A DNA stretch of 64,000 bases from Mucilaginibacter jinjuensis (GCF_028596025.1 NZ_CP117167.1:930001-994000), one strand, 5' to 3'; counted from the stretch's first letter, positions 42,165-54,900 are shown. Program-made: numbers and translations. Notes: generated from the letters alone by a model not told the origin.

Positions 42165-43509
42165 CCTTTGCCGGCATAATTTCCCGGAACCGGCTGAAAA
42201 AAATAATAGCCAGCAGGCAAAGTATACAGCCACAAATACCGTTAAGCCGCAAGCCATAATCATGGCCTGGATCTTTACCATAAACAGTGAGGAATGTGAA
42301 TAACGCTATGCCCAGCGTTTGCCCCAGTTTTACAAAAAGGTATTTAACAGCGAAGAACATGCCTTCACGGTTTTCGCCTGTGCGCTGGGCATCGTGCTGG
42401 GCAATTTCGGCTAAAATGGCATTAGGCAATACGCCAAGCGAAGCCAGCGGAAATGCGGCGGCGATTACCAAAATATAGATTTGAGTTACCGACGATAATG
42501 GGAATTTCCCCAGGAAATAGATAGCCACAAAGATGACGCTTAATAAACCGAAAGAAAAAAGCACAATGGGCTTTTTGCCAATCCGTTTAGAGAGATAGTT
42601 TACCAACGGATAAAATATCAGCGAGATTAAAACCATAGTGCCCATCAGTACGCCGCCCATAGATTCGGGCAAATGAAGCAGTACGGTTACAAAAAATAAT
42701 AACCCGCTTGAGATAATACTGAGCGCCATGTAATACGAGAAGTCGGATATGAGGTAGTACTTAAAATTGCGGTTACTAAATGTTTTTCTGATAGCAGGCA
42801 GCAAAGGTAAGTGTGATGGGGTGCTGGTTGTAAGTTTGGTTTCATCAATCGCAATAACCGGTATCAGCATTACAATGCCTCCAAATATGGCCAATCCCCA
42901 AATGGTGTATTGCAAGGCATTGTCGCGATCGGGTACGTTAAACGCCAGCTGAATCCCATCGGCAAAATTGTTAACCATAGCCGATAGGATAATACCGATG
43001 ACAAAGCCCACTTGTTGAAAGGAGGAAAGGTTTATCTTTTCATCGGCTGTCTCAGCAAGTTCGGGCAGCAACGCATTGTAGGGGATAATATAGGTAGTAG
43101 CCCCCATAAAAAAGCATATAAGCGTAAAGGCAAGCCAGCATGCATTTTCTAAACTTTCGCCTTTAACAAGCGGATAAAAAGTGAGGCAGCAAAATACAAC
43201 GGTGGGTATAATGGCCTTTTTCATGAACGGTGTACGGCGGCCGTGTGGGTTAGTGCTTTTATCGCTGAGTGAAGCAATAAAAGGATCGTAAATGGCATCA
43301 AAAAACCGCCCTGAAGCGGCTATGACCGACATGATGTTAAGCACACCGAAGATTAGCAATTGCGGTATAAAAGGCATTAACCCCCGGTTGGCCGGCGGAA
43401 GATAAAAAAACGGCAGCATCACGATGATAATGTTGGTCATGATGCTCCAGCCCGTCATTCCGCAGGCGTATGCAAGTTGTTTTTTTAATGATAATTTAGC
43501 AGCAGGCAT
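42130..43509 (-). CDS. GPH-family (MelB-like) sugar:cation symporter
   Basis: 459 residues and twelve helices. S-D-K-S-T-N-P-H-G-R-R-T-P-F near residue 78 is the family motif, preceded by F-D-A-I-Y-D-P-F with acidic residues in helix II that bind the coupling ion. The family carries glycosides, pentosides and hexuronides with H+ or Na+. Its 3' end overlaps that of the ABC permease by 35 bases. The start is near 43509, and a divergent gene begins 100 bases away. Confidence 0.9.
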   Translation of the reverse strand: MPAAKLSLKKQLAYACGMTGWSIMTNIIIVMLPFFYLPPANRGLMPFIPQLLIFGVLNIMSVIAASGRFFDAIYDPFIASLSDKSTNPHGRRTPFMKKAIIPTVVFCCLTFYPLVKGESLENACWLAFTLICFFMGATTYIIPYNALLPELAETADEKINLSSFQQVGFVIGIILSAMVNNFADGIQLAFNVPDRDNALQYTIWGLAIFGGIVMLIPVIAIDETKLTTSTPSHLPLLPAIRKTFSNRNFKYYLISDFSYYMALSIISSGLLFFVTVLLHLPESMGGVLMGTMVLISLIFYPLVNYLSKRIGKKPIVLFSFGLLSVIFVAIYFLGKFPLSSVTQIYILVIAAAFPLASLGVLPNAILAEIAQHDAQRTGENREGMFFAVKYLFVKLGQTLGIALFTFLTVYGKDPGHDYGLRLNGICGCILCLLAIIFFSRFREIMPAKATSASPGNSAR

Positions 43510-43608
43510 CTGGTGTAATATGCAAATATTACCTTACAAACTAAATGCAGGTATTACAATAATTCTGTTCATTTTTCTATTTATATCAGATACAAATAAA
43601 CACGCGCT

Positions 43609-44048
43609 ATGATTTACAGGGAAGCCATTTTAAGTGATATACCACAAATAATGAAGGTGAGGCTGGCGGTAAAAGAGAACGTTTTATCGAATCCAGCCCT
43701 GGTTACTGATGAAGATTGCGAGAACTACTTAACCATACGTGGTAAAGGTTGGGTTTGCGAAACGGAGGGACAAATTGTTGGTTTTGCTATTGCCGATTTA
43801 GCGGTCATAATGTATGGGCATTATTTATAGACCCTGATTTTGCAGGACAGGGCATAGGTAAGCAATTGCATAACCTAATGCTCGATTGGTATTTTGAGCA
43901 AACCAATCATCCCATTTGGTTAGGCACAGGCTTTAACACCAAAGCCGAAACCTTTTACCGTATGCAGGGCTGGACCGAAGTTGGCTTGCATGGTACTAAA
44001 GAAACTAAGTTTGAAATGACGGCAGAGGATTGGTTCGCGAAAAAATAA
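43609..44048 (+). pseudogene. GNAT acetyltransferase gene with a one-base deletion
   Basis: The first frame gives M-I-Y-R-E-A-I-L-S-D-I-P-Q-I-M-K-V-R and runs to F-A-I-A-D-L, then drifts to a stop at 43830. The second frame supplies G-H-N-V-W-A-L-F-I-D-P-D-F-A-G-Q-G-I-G-K-Q-L, the acetyl-CoA loop, and continues to the natural C-terminus. One extra base near 43798-43801 (GATTTAGCGG to GATTTAAGCGG) restores a full ~146-residue GNAT protein. It could be a recent pseudogene or a sequencing error. There is no slippery site with a downstream structure to suggest programmed shifting. Confidence 0.85.
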
Positions 44049-44133
44049 CTCATAAAAATTAACAATTGGTGTATCAAGTTTGTTACTTACTCCGTTAAGA
44101 GATTGTTTGGTGACATGATGAGTGATGTATTTG

Positions 44134-44162
44134 TCGATACATCTGTTTCATTCGCCGATACA
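44134..44162 (+). promoter_or_regulatory. Paired direct repeats (21-bp period) upstream of receiver gene
   Basis: TCGATACA at 44134-44141 and CCGATACA at 44155-44162 start 21 bases apart. An identical spacing occurs in a second pair at 44692/44713. Two ~9-bp direct repeats with a 12-13 bp gap is the known layout of LytTR-type regulator sites. The -7-like TATAACATTTG follows at 44221. Confidence 0.55.
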
Positions 44163-44235
44163 TAATTGGAGTAGGGGTAAAGTGTGCTGAACTTGTCTTC
44201 ATCAAAAATTAATTTTTAAGTATAACATTTGCGCT

Positions 44236-44607
44236 ATGGAAAATCTGGATAAAAAAATTTTATTGCTCGACAGGGATAACGATATCCTTGGCATGGCACA
44301 TGAAATCATGTTTTACGGCTATTCGGATATGCATATTACTTCTGATCCTGACGATGTATATAAAATAGCCAAAAACTACAGGCCCGACCTGGTTATACTT
44401 GATTTTGTGCTGGGCGACGAAAATTTTGAGGCCATTTGCCAGTTGTTTAAAAGCAATGATTTACTTAAAAATGTACCGGTAGTGGTGGTTTCTAAATTAT
44501 ATAACCGCGTTATTAATAATGAAACACGCGAAGAAAATACTGTGTTTATAAAGCCTGTTGATAACAAAGATTTTGCTACGCAAATTAGTTACATGATGGC
44601 ATCTTAA
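44236..44607 (+). CDS. Single-domain response regulator (receiver only)
   Basis: 123 residues, one REC domain and no output domain. Acidic pocket D-R-D near residues 13-15, phospho-Asp in L-V-I-L-D-F-V-L-G, Lys in F-I-K-P-V-D. Typical of CheY-like or relay receivers. It lies alone between two pairs of GATACA repeats and is closed by a strong terminator. No histidine kinase is adjacent. Confidence 0.9.
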   Translation: MENLDKKILLLDRDNDILGMAHEIMFYGYSDMHITSDPDDVYKIAKNYRPDLVILDFVLGDENFEAICQLFKSNDLLKNVPVVVVSKLYNRVINNETREENTVFIKPVDNKDFATQISYMMAS

Positions 44608-44639
44608 ATAGCTTTTCATAATAATAACAAATACGTATG

Positions 44640-44671
44640 GCCGTATACATGTAAATGTATACGGCTTTTTT
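44640..44671 (+). terminator. Terminator of the receiver gene
   Basis: GCCGTATACAT-GTAA-ATGTATACGGC is a perfect 11-bp stem followed by TTTTTT. Confidence 0.95.
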
Positions 44672-44691
44672 ATGTAATAAATTTTTGTTCG

Positions 44692-44720
44692 TCGATACAA
44701 AAAGCATGTACAGCGATACA
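44692..44720 (+). promoter_or_regulatory. Second pair of direct repeats (21-bp period)
   Basis: TCGATACA at 44692-44699 and GCGATACA at 44713-44720 repeat the motif and spacing of the pair at 44134. They lie ~147 bases upstream of the 26-residue peptide gene at 44867. Confidence 0.55.
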
Positions 44721-44866
44721 CTTTTAAATTGAAAAGCAAATTGCACAACTTTACTACAGAATTAATTATAGTTGAATTTAAATGGGCTTTCCGGGGATTG
44801 GTAATAACGCCTTTAGCGTGCTAACCTGTTTAAATGATACTCGCTAATTAAACAAACATCATCACC

Positions 44867-44947
44867 ATGAAAAAAGTAGTTTATTGCTGTTTCGCATTAT
44901 TGGCCCTCATTATCGGTTGGCTCTGGACACTGGGGTCGGGCAAATAA
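44867..44947 (+). CDS. 26-residue membrane peptide
   Basis: ATG at 44867 encodes M-K-K-V-V-Y-C-C-F-A-L-L-A-L-I-I-G-W-L-W then T-L-G-S-G-K and TAA. It has a Lys start, one helix with two Cys and two Trp, and no cleavage site. It is framed by its own putative operator pair upstream and a hairpin terminator starting at the stop codon, which makes a real small gene more likely than chance. Unknown function. Confidence 0.5.
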   Translation: MKKVVYCCFALLALIIGWLWTLGSGK

Positions 44948-44948
44948 A

Positions 44949-44978
44949 AAAGGACGTACCGCGCTTGGTACATCCTTT
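44949..44978 (+). terminator. Terminator after the small peptide gene
   Basis: AAAGGACGTACC and GGTACATCCTTT pair over 12 positions with one mismatch around loop GCGCTT. Confidence 0.7.
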
Positions 44979-45001
44979 ATACATGTGGAGTTCTGATTGA
45001 T

Positions 45002-45925
45002 TTACAACAGATTAATATCTTCCAGATGCTGTCCGAAACGGTAAGTTAAAGTGATTTCATTGGTGGAGTTGTTAAAGCCGCCAATATTGTTTGATGCTGT
45101 ACCAAATTGGTAGCTATAACCTAAACGGAAGTTGGCAAACATGAAGCTTACAATACCCGCCATCTCATTATTGGTACGATAGTCGGCCCCCAAACCGAAT
45201 ACATTTTTAATGTACATGGTGGTAGAGAAATTGGCTACAAATGGAATGCCCTTGGTATAAGTTGCCAGGAATGCAGGCTTTACTTTAAAGTCTTTACCAC
45301 CATCAATCAGGTAAGCACCTGAGAAATTATAGTGATTACGGAAGTAAGTATTATTCTGAATAGATGCTGTACCCAGCGAGGTGAAAGTCAACTCTGGTAC
45401 TGCCACACCTAAAAAGTATTCATCAGAATAAAGCATTACCCCAAAACCGATATTGGGTTTATTCTGCCTCACATCATCACGAAACAGCGGGTCGTTAGAG
45501 TCCAATGATGAATAGTTGGCCACATAATTACGGATACCTGCATTAAGCGATACGCCCAGATGTGTTTTCTCGCTCAGGTTAATGCTCTTGGCAAAAAACG
45601 CATTAATCTCAGTTAAGTGTTCTACAGCAAACTGGTCGTTCATCACAACAAGCCCTGCCGAACCATTGATAGCTTCGATCGGCAAACTCCCGTTAAAAAT
45701 AAAGGTAGTTGGTGAACCCTGTATCCCGGTCCACTGTTTACGCAGCAAAGCATTTAATGAGCCATTCTGATCCAGTAATGAATAAGCCGGGTTAAGGGGC
45801 GTTTGGTTATTCATATACTGGCTATAGGTAAAATCCTGCTGTGCAAAGGCTACAGAGCCAAAGCATAAGCTCAGTAGGCAAACCATTAGTGCCTTGGCGA
45901 TATATTGGGTGATATTTTTCATCAT
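45002..45925 (-). CDS. PorP/SprF-family T9SS-associated outer-membrane protein
   Basis: 307 residues. The signal peptide ends G-S-V-A-F-A-Q-Q, followed by D-F-T-Y-S-Q-Y-M-N-N-Q-T-P-L-N-P-A-Y, the diagnostic start of PorP/SprF proteins. A beta-barrel pattern follows, ending L-T-Y-R-F-G. SprF in gliding Flavobacterium is needed for export of the SprB adhesin and its gene follows sprB. Here the gene likewise lies 18 bases downstream of a giant repeat protein on the same strand, so it probably serves that protein. Confidence 0.93.
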   Translation of the reverse strand: MMKNITQYIAKALMVCLLSLCFGSVAFAQQDFTYSQYMNNQTPLNPAYSLLDQNGSLNALLRKQWTGIQGSPTTFIFNGSLPIEAINGSAGLVVMNDQFAVEHLTEINAFFAKSINLSEKTHLGVSLNAGIRNYVANYSSLDSNDPLFRDDVRQNKPNIGFGVMLYSDEYFLGVAVPELTFTSLGTASIQNNTYFRNHYNFSGAYLIDGGKDFKVKPAFLATYTKGIPFVANFSTTMYIKNVFGLGADYRTNNEMAGIVSFMFANFRLGYSYQFGTASNNIGGFNNSTNEITLTYRFGQHLEDINLL

Positions 45926-45943
45926 TCGTTTTTTAGATAGTGA

Positions 45944-48900
45944 TTAGTATTTCAATACAAAGTATCCGGTTTTGTGCCTTCCTTCGCCATTAACAGTGTA
46001 TTCAACCAGGTAGAAATAAGTACCGGCCTGCATTAAAGCGCCTGTTATATTAGAGTGCCCGTCGAATGCCCTCGATAAATTGTCGTAATTGTTTATTTCG
46101 TAAATCTTTACACCGTTTCGGTTAATTAGCGTAACATGGTTGGTAGGATGCTCGCTTATGCCTTCGATAAACAGCACATCGTTTATGCCATCACCATTAG
46201 GCGACATAGCCTGGTGTACAATAATTTCCTGCCCGCTTGGGTCTTGTACATTGGCGCTTTGCATTACACTGGTAGCAGCATTGTAATTGGCGTTACCGGT
46301 TTGGCTGGCTGTGATATTTGCCACACCGATACTCACAGCGGTTAATGACTGGCTGTTAATAGCGGCTATTTTAGCATCACTGCTGGTGAAATTTACCGGC
46401 AGGCCAGAGCTTGCTGTAACAATGCTTAAATCGTAAGTTACACCGCGGTTTAGAGCTGGTATAGCATTAAAGCGGATAGTTTGGTTAGCCTTATTTACAA
46501 TCAATGGCTGGGTTACACTTGCTGTTGCAAAGTAATTAGCATTGTCTGGCAGCGAAGCTGTAATATTTGCATTACCTGCGCCTGTAATATGAAGTTTGCC
46601 GTTAACAACGGTTGCAACTGCGGCATTATCGCTGGTGTAAGTAATAGCATCATTACCTGGTGCAGTAGCGCCACCGTCAAAATCAGCATCGCCATAAGTT
46701 TTAACCAATGGGTTGCTAAAGGTAATGCTTCGGGTTGCCTTAGTAATGGTTAAGGTACCAGGGGCATAGGTGAATTGGTAATTAACTGCTGCTCCACCAA
46801 CAGGGTTTATAGTATATGTACCAACTGCTGTGTTAACTGTAGCGGCTGTACTTGCCGTAGCCAAGGTTGAAATAGCAGTTTGCGTATCGCCATTTACAAA
46901 GCCCGAATAAGTAACCGTGAAATCTGGATTAGCTGTACCATATACCCTTGTGCTATTGCCCGCAGTTGCAGTCAACGTGGCTTTGTTGATGGTAAATGTT
47001 CCGGTAACATAGTTGAAATCATAATTAGCCGCTGATCCTCCCGCAGGTGTAATTACATAAGTACCCGCGTTTGAGGCAACAGTAGCATCGGTACTTACAG
47101 TTGGCAAGCTTGTGAGATTGCTTGTGGTTTCATTATTAACAAAGCCACTGTATTTAATAGTAAATGCAGGGTTGGCAGTTCCGTAGGTTTTAGCCTGATT
47201 ATCGGCAGTAACCGTAAGTACTTTTTTGGTAATGCTAAACACAGCACCGTTATAAGTTAACGTATAGTTGCCGTTTAATGCTAATGTACCCTGGTTAATG
47301 GCATAAGTGTTTACGTTTTCGCCTGCAGCCCGGGTTAATGCGCCGGTAAAGTTATCGCCTGCGGCTAAAGTGCCGGTATAAGTATAAGTTAACTGCGGAT
47401 CAACGCTTCCATAAGCTTTGCTGCTGGCCACAGCAGTAATCGCTATTGCCACAGTGTTAATGGCTAACTGTTGCTGTACATTGGTTGCAGCAGCATAAGA
47501 ACCATTACCGCTTTGTGATGCTATAATGTTTGTTGTGCCTGCACGAACAATATGCACCGTATTGCCGCTAATTGTAGCCACTGCTGTATTAGAACTGCTG
47601 TAACTAACCGGTAATCCCGATGAGCTGGTGGCTGATAAATTAAAGTCAGCATTGCCGTAGGTTTTTGCAATTAAGGCATCAAAACTTATAGTTTGACTTG
47701 CCTTGCCCACATTTAAAGTTTGTAAAACCGCTGTAGCTGCACTATAACTGGCATTGCCGCTTTGTGAGGCTGTAATAGTACTTGTGCCCACGCCAATAAT
47801 GTGTACTGTATTGCCGCTTATAGTCGCAACAGCTGTATTAGAGCTGACATAGCTAACTGCCAATCCCGATGATGAAGTGGCTAACAGTGCAAAGTCGGCA
47901 TCGCCAAATACTTTATCGGTAAGGGTGTTAAAAGTAATGGTTTGTGCTGCTTTGTTAACCGTAAGCGTTTGTACCACATCGGCAGCTGCATTATAATTAG
48001 CGCTACCGGCTTGCGAGCCTGTAATTGTAGCTGTTCCTGCACCCACAATGTGTAGGTTGCCATCAATAATAACAGCTACTGCGGTGTTGCCACTGCTGTA
48101 AGTAACCGGGATGGTAGCATTGGTGCTTGTAGCAGTGAGGCTGAAATCGGCATCGCCCAGAGTTTTAGCCGGTAGTGTAGTAAATGTTATGGTTTGATCT
48201 TGCTTGCCGACAGTGAGCGACCGGGTTACCGGGGTAGCTGCACCGTAAGTAGCATCGCCGGGTTGTGAAGCTGTAATACTGGCAGAACCACTGCTTAAAA
48301 TAGTTACCGTATTGCCCGTAATAGTAGCTACAGCTGTATTAGAACTTACATAACTAACTGCTAATCCCGATGTTGCCGAGGCATTAAGGTCGAAGCTGGC
48401 ATCGCCCAAAAACTTATTCGGCAAAGTATTGAAGGTAATGGTTTGGGATACTTTATTTACGGTTAATAATTGCTGAACCGGGGTAGCAGCGCTATAATTA
48501 TCGTTACCAGCCTGTGTGGCTGTAATTGTAGCAGAGCCCGCGCCAACAACAGTAATAGTGTTGCCTGTTACAGTTGCCACACTATTGTCCGAGCTGCTGT
48601 AAGTAATACCCAATCCGGATGAGGTTGTTGCGGTTAGATCAAAATTGGCATCGCCCACAAACTTCGGTGCTAAACTATTAAATGCAATGGTTTGGTTAGC
48701 CTTGCCTACATTTAAGGTTTGCTGAACATTTGTGGCTGCGTTGTAATTATCGTTGCCACCTTGTGAAGCAGTAATAGTAGCTGATCCACCACCGACAATG
48801 GTTACAGTATTTCCGCTTACAGTTGCGACATTAAGATTAGAACTGGTGTAATTCACATACAGACCCGATGATGCTGTGGCCGAAAGGTTGAAGCCAGCAT

Positions 48901-51900
48901 CGCCAAAAGTTTTACCTGGTAAGGTGTTGAAAGTAATTGTTTGATCGGCTTCGCCCACATTTAATGTTTGCTGAACCGGAGTAGCTTCACTATAGTTATC
49001 ATTACCGCTTTGGGATGCCGTAATGATAGTACTGCCTGCACCAATTATGGTTACCGTATTACCGCTAACGCTTGCTACGGCAGGGTTAGAACTTAAGTAT
49101 TCGACAGATAAACCGGATGATGCGCTTGCATTAAGATCAAAATCGGCATCGCCATAAGATTTGCCTGGCAGTGTATTGAAAGTTATAGCCTGGGTAGCCT
49201 TGCCAACGTTTAATGTTTGTTGAAGCGCAGTTGCCGCATTGTAATTATCATTACCATTTTGTGTAGCCGTAATAGTTGTACTACCCACGCCAATAATGGT
49301 AACTGTATTGCCGGTTACGGCAGCAACTGCCGGGTTCGAACTTGTATATGTTACCCCCAGGCCTGATGAGGCTGTAGCTGCGAGGTCGAAACCAGCATCG
49401 CCATAAGCTCTATCGGCAAGCGTATTAAATGTAATGGTTTGGTTAGCCTTGTTTACGGTTAATGTTTGCTGAATAGGTGTGGCAGCGTTGTAATTATTGC
49501 TACCAGCCTGTGATGCTGTTATAACGGTAGTACCGGTTCCTAAAATATGTACCGTATTGCCGCTAACCGTAGCCACCGATGGTGCCGAACTGGTATAAGT
49601 AACCACACCCGATGATGCATTGGCTGTTAGGTTAAAGTCGGCATCGCCATAAGTTTTGGCATTTAAAGGTGCAAAGCTAATTGTTTGGTCTACCTTGTTT
49701 ACACTAAAGCTATTGGTAACCGAAACCGGATTGTAGAAACTATTACCAACCTGTGCTGCAATAATATTGGCAGTACCTGCACCCACAATAAACAGTGTGT
49801 TATTACTGGTGCCGCCAATGGTGGCAACGGCAGTATTATCGCTGCTGTAAGTAACCGGGATAGTACTATTAGTAGTTGTGGCATTTAATACTATGCCGCT
49901 TGGGTTATCGCCATAAGTTTTAGCCGGCAAGGCAGCGAAGGTGAGAATAGGTGTAGCCTTATTTATTACTAATTGGGCCGTAAGTGTTGCGCCGTTAAAA
50001 AGTGTGTTATCTGGGGTTGTTGCCGTAATATTGGCTGTACCCGGCGCAACAATATGTACCTGCCCGCTTACTATAGTTGCTACAGCAGGGTTGTCGCTGG
50101 TAAGTGTAACAGGCGCCCCCAGGGTAGCTGTTGCCGGGGTAAAGTTTGCAGTCCCGTAATCGCGCGGACTAAAATTAGATACGAAAGTAATTACCGGCGA
50201 TGATTTTATTACGTTAATAGCAGTTGTAAGTGTTTGCCCTACATAAAAAGCATTATTGGGTGTGGTTGCGGTAATATTTGCCGTGCCGAGCCCTACTAAA
50301 TGTACCTGATTGCTTACAATAGTTGCTACTGCGGGGTTATCACTTGTAAAGGTTATAGGAGCAGAGAATGTGGCTGTTGCAGGTGTGAAATTAATTGAAG
50401 TATATGGTTTGGGGTTTAAGCCTGCAATAAAAGATATAACAGGTGTGGCCTGGTTTATAGTGACCGTAGCAGATGCTGTTGTGCCGACATATAGATTATT
50501 GCTTGGTGTAGTAGCTGTTATGGTTACTGTGCCCACACCAATAATTTGTGCCGCATTACTGCTGCTTATAGATATAACATTGTTATTGCTGAGTGTATAG
50601 GTAATTGGCGCACCCAACGTTGCCGATGCAGGAGTAAAGTTGCCAGATCCATAAAATCGTGGGCTTAAATTGCTGGCGAAAGTAATAACAGGAGTACCCT
50701 GGCTTATGGTAAGTGTGGCTGATGCCGTTGTGCCCGAATACTGGCTGTTGTCTGATATAGTAGCCGTAATGGTGGTGGTGCCTAATCCTACAATGTGAAC
50801 TTTTCCGCTAACAATTGTGGCTACCGATAAATTACTGCTTTGATAAGTGATAGGTACAGCGGGCGCTGCTGTTGCTGGTGCAAAGTCTGCAGTGCCATAA
50901 GCTTTAGGGCTTAGACCCGGGATAAAAGTTATTACCGGAGCTGATTTTGTAACCACCAGGGCCGAACTTGATGAAGTGCTGTTATATAAAGTGGTAGAAC
51001 TGCCATCAACAGTTGCAGTAATGGTTGCTGTACCAAGCCCAACTAAATGCACCTGGTTGTTAACAATAGTTGCAACCGAGGCCTGCGATGGATCTATCGA
51101 GTAGGTGATGGGTAAAGCAGGGTTTGAAGAGGCCGGTGCAAAATCTGTTATTGTAAATGCTTTGGCATTTAAACCGGCAATGAAAGAAATAATAGGAGTT
51201 GCCTTAATTACATTTAGCGGTGTAACAGCGGTTGCGCTGTTGTATAAACCATTGCTGGTACTGCCATCAATAGTAGCTGTAATGTTAGCTGTACCTAAGT
51301 TTACAATATGTACCTGATTGTTGACAATAGTAGCCACAGCAGGGTTATCACTTGTAAAGGTTATAGGTTCAGATGGATTTGAAGTGGCAGGGGTAAAATT
51401 AACAGATGTATAGGGTTTGGCATTTAAGCCTGCAATAAAAGAAATTACCGGTGTAGCCTGGATTACTATAAGTGGTGTAGTAGCCGTAACGCTATTATAC
51501 AAACCATTACTGCCACTACCATCAATAGTAGCTGTAATGTTAGCTGTACCCAAACCAACCAGGTGTATCTGGTTATTTACAATAGTAGCTACAGCCGGAT
51601 TATCGCTGGTGAAAATAATTGGCACCACTGGATTGGCGGTAGCTGGTGTAAAGTTAGTTGTAGAATACTGTTTGGCATTTAACCCCGCAATAAATGAAAT
51701 GATAGGTGTGGCTTGTGTAACTACCAACGGTGTTGACGCTGTTGTACCATTATACAAATCTCCCGGTGCTATAGTTGCGGTGATATTGGCAGTTCCGACA
51801 CCAACAAGATGCACGAGGTTATTAACAATAGTGGCTACTGCAGGGTTGTCACTGGTATAAGTGATCGGTACTGCCGGGTTTGATGAAGCCGGTGTGAAGT

Positions 51901-54900
51901 CGGTGCTTGTGAATTGCTTTGCATTTAACCCGGCAATAAAGGAAATAACCGGGTTAGCCTTAACTACAGTTAATGGTGTACTGGCATTAATGCCGGTATA
52001 CAAAGTGCTGGCATCTGTAGTGGCTGTTATATTGGCCGTACCCAAACCTATCAGGTGTATGTAATTGTTAATAATAGTTGCTACATCCGGGTTGTCACTT
52101 GTGAAAATTATTGGTATCGCCGGGTTAGCGGTGGCTGGCACAAAATCAGTTGTGCTAAATGGCCTGGCGTTTAATCCGGCAATAAATGATATAATAGGCG
52201 TGGCCTGTGTAACAGTTAGTGGCATTGTAGCCGATGTGCCGTTATACAATGTATTACTGCTACCATCCATAGTTGCTGTGATGTTAGCCGTACCCAGGCC
52301 AACTAAATGCACATTGTTGTTAATAATGGTTGCAACGGCGGGGTTATCGCTGCTAAATATAATAGGTAGTGCAGGGTTAGATGTTGCAGCTACAAAATCA
52401 TTAGCGGTAAATGGTTTAGCATTTAGCCCGGCAATAAATGAAATAATTGGGGTCGCTTTTATTACGTTTAACTGAGTAGTTGCTGTAAAGCCCGGATATG
52501 CAGACGTACCTGCAACTGTAGCTGTAATATTGGCCGTACCGGTACTAACCAGGTGTACATTATTATTAATAATGGTGGCAACAGCCGGGTTGTCACTGTT
52601 AAATATTATCGGTACTGCAGGTGAGGTTGTTGCCGGTGCAAAATCAACAGTTGTAAATGGTTTAGCATTTAATCCTGCAATAAATGAAATAATCGGTGCC
52701 GATTGTACTACAGTTAATGCAGTGGTTTGTGTAACGCCGTTATACAAGCTTGTGTTCGTTATAGTAGCTGTAATATTGGCCGTACCTAATCCAACCAGGT
52801 GCACATTGTTATTAATGATAGTTGCCACCGCAGGATTATCACTGGTATAAATAATAGGCAACGCCGGGTTTGAAGAAGCTGGTGCAAAATCAGCCGAGGT
52901 AAACGGCTTGGCATTTAACCCCGCAACAAATGAAATGATGGGTGTAGCGGTAGTTACTGTTAATGCGGTGGTTGAAGTAGCCCCTGTATATAAAGTGCTA
53001 CCGGCAATAGTAGCTGTAATATTAGCAGTTCCGGTACCTACTAAATGCACGTTGTTGTTAATTATAGTAGCAACAGCTGGGTTATCGCTTGTAAATATTA
53101 TTGGCAGTGCAGGCGTTGCGCTTGCCGGTGTAAAATCTGCTGTTGTAAATGATTTGGCGTTTAAACCCGCAATAAAAGAAATAACGGGTGTAGCCTGCAC
53201 TACGTTGAGTGCCGTAGATTGTACAACACCGCTATATAAGCTGGTGCCGGCAATGGTTGCCGTAATATTAGCTGTACCTAAACCAATCACATGCACATTG
53301 TTGTTGATGATGGTAGCCACCGCCGGGTTATCGCTGGTAAAAATGACCGGAACAGCCGGAGAAGTGGTTGCCGGTGCAAAATCGGTTGTTGTAAATGGTT
53401 TGGCATTTAGCCCGGCAATAAAAGAAATAATTGGGATTGCCTGCACTACGTTGAGTGCTGTAGATTGCACAACCCCACTATATAAACTGGTGCCTGCAAT
53501 GGTAGCTGTAATATTAGCGGTACCTAAGCCAACCAAATGTACATTGTTATTAATGATGGTAGCTACCGCCGGGTTATCACTGGTAAAAATAATTGGAACG
53601 GCGGGTGAAGCCGTTGCTGCTGTAAAATCAGTGGCTGTAAATGGCTTGTTATTTAAACCGGCAATAAAAGAGATAATCGGCGTTGCCTGCACTACGTTGA
53701 TTGCTGTTGTTTGTGTAACGCCATTATATAAATCGGTTCCGGCAATAGTGGCCGTAATATTGGCGGTACCTAAACCCACCAAATGTACATTGTTGTTAAT
53801 AATGGTTGCTACTGCCGGGTTGTCGCTGGTGTAAATAATAGGCAGGGCAGGGCTCGAAGAAGCGGGCGCAAAATCTGTTGTGGTAAATGATTTAGCATTT
53901 AAACCTGCAATAAAGGAAATAATAGGCGTTGCTGTAACTACGTTTAATGCAGTTGTTGCCGTTGCACCACCGTATAAAGCACTGCCGGCAATAGTTGCGG
54001 CAATGTTAGTAGTACCGGTACCCACTAAATGCACGTTGTTATTAATAATGGTAGCTACCGCCGGGTTACTGCTTGTAAATATAATAGGTAAAGCTGGTGT
54101 AGCGGAGGCAGCAGTGAAATCGGATGTGGTAAATGGCTTGGCGTTTAACCCGGCAATAAAAGAAATAACGGGTGTAGCCTGCACTACGTTGAGTGCCGTA
54201 GATTGTACAACACCGCTATATAGGCTGGTGCCGGCAATGGTTGTCGTAATATTAGCTGTACCTAAACCAATCAAATGCACATTATTGTTGATGATGGTAG
54301 CTACAGTCGGATTATCGCTCGTATAAATGACCGGAACAGCCGGCGAAGTGGTTGCCGGTGCAAAATCGGTTGTTGTAAATGGTTTAGCATTTAAGCCAGT
54401 AATAAAAGAAATAATTGGGGTTGCCTGCACGACGTTGAGTGCTGTAGATTGCACAATCCCACTATATAAACTTGTACCTGCAATGTTAGCTGTAATGTTA
54501 GTCGTACCCAGGCCTACCAGATGTACATTGTTGTTAATGATCGTAGCCACTGCCGGGTTATCACTGGTAAAAATTATTGGTATTACAGGTGAGGTTGTTG
54601 CCGGCACAAAATCAACAGTTGTAAATGGCTTAGCATTTAAGCCGGCAATAAAAGAAATAACGGGTGTAGCCTGCACCACATTCATTGCCGTTGTTTGCGT
54701 AACGCTATTGTATAAGCTGGTACCCGCTATGGTAGCTGTGATGTTGGCTGTCCCTAATCCCACTAGGTGTACATTGTTATTAATGATGGTAGCTACCGCC
54801 GGGTTATCACTGGTGTAGATAATAGGTACTGCCGGGTTTGAAGATGCTGGTGCAAAATCAACAGAGGTAAACGGCTTGGTATTTAACCCCGCAATAAATG

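Noticed and set aside
43740..43830. Programmed ribosomal frameshift in the GNAT gene
   Set aside because: No slippery heptamer, stop-associated signal or downstream stem is visible; a simple deletion explains it.
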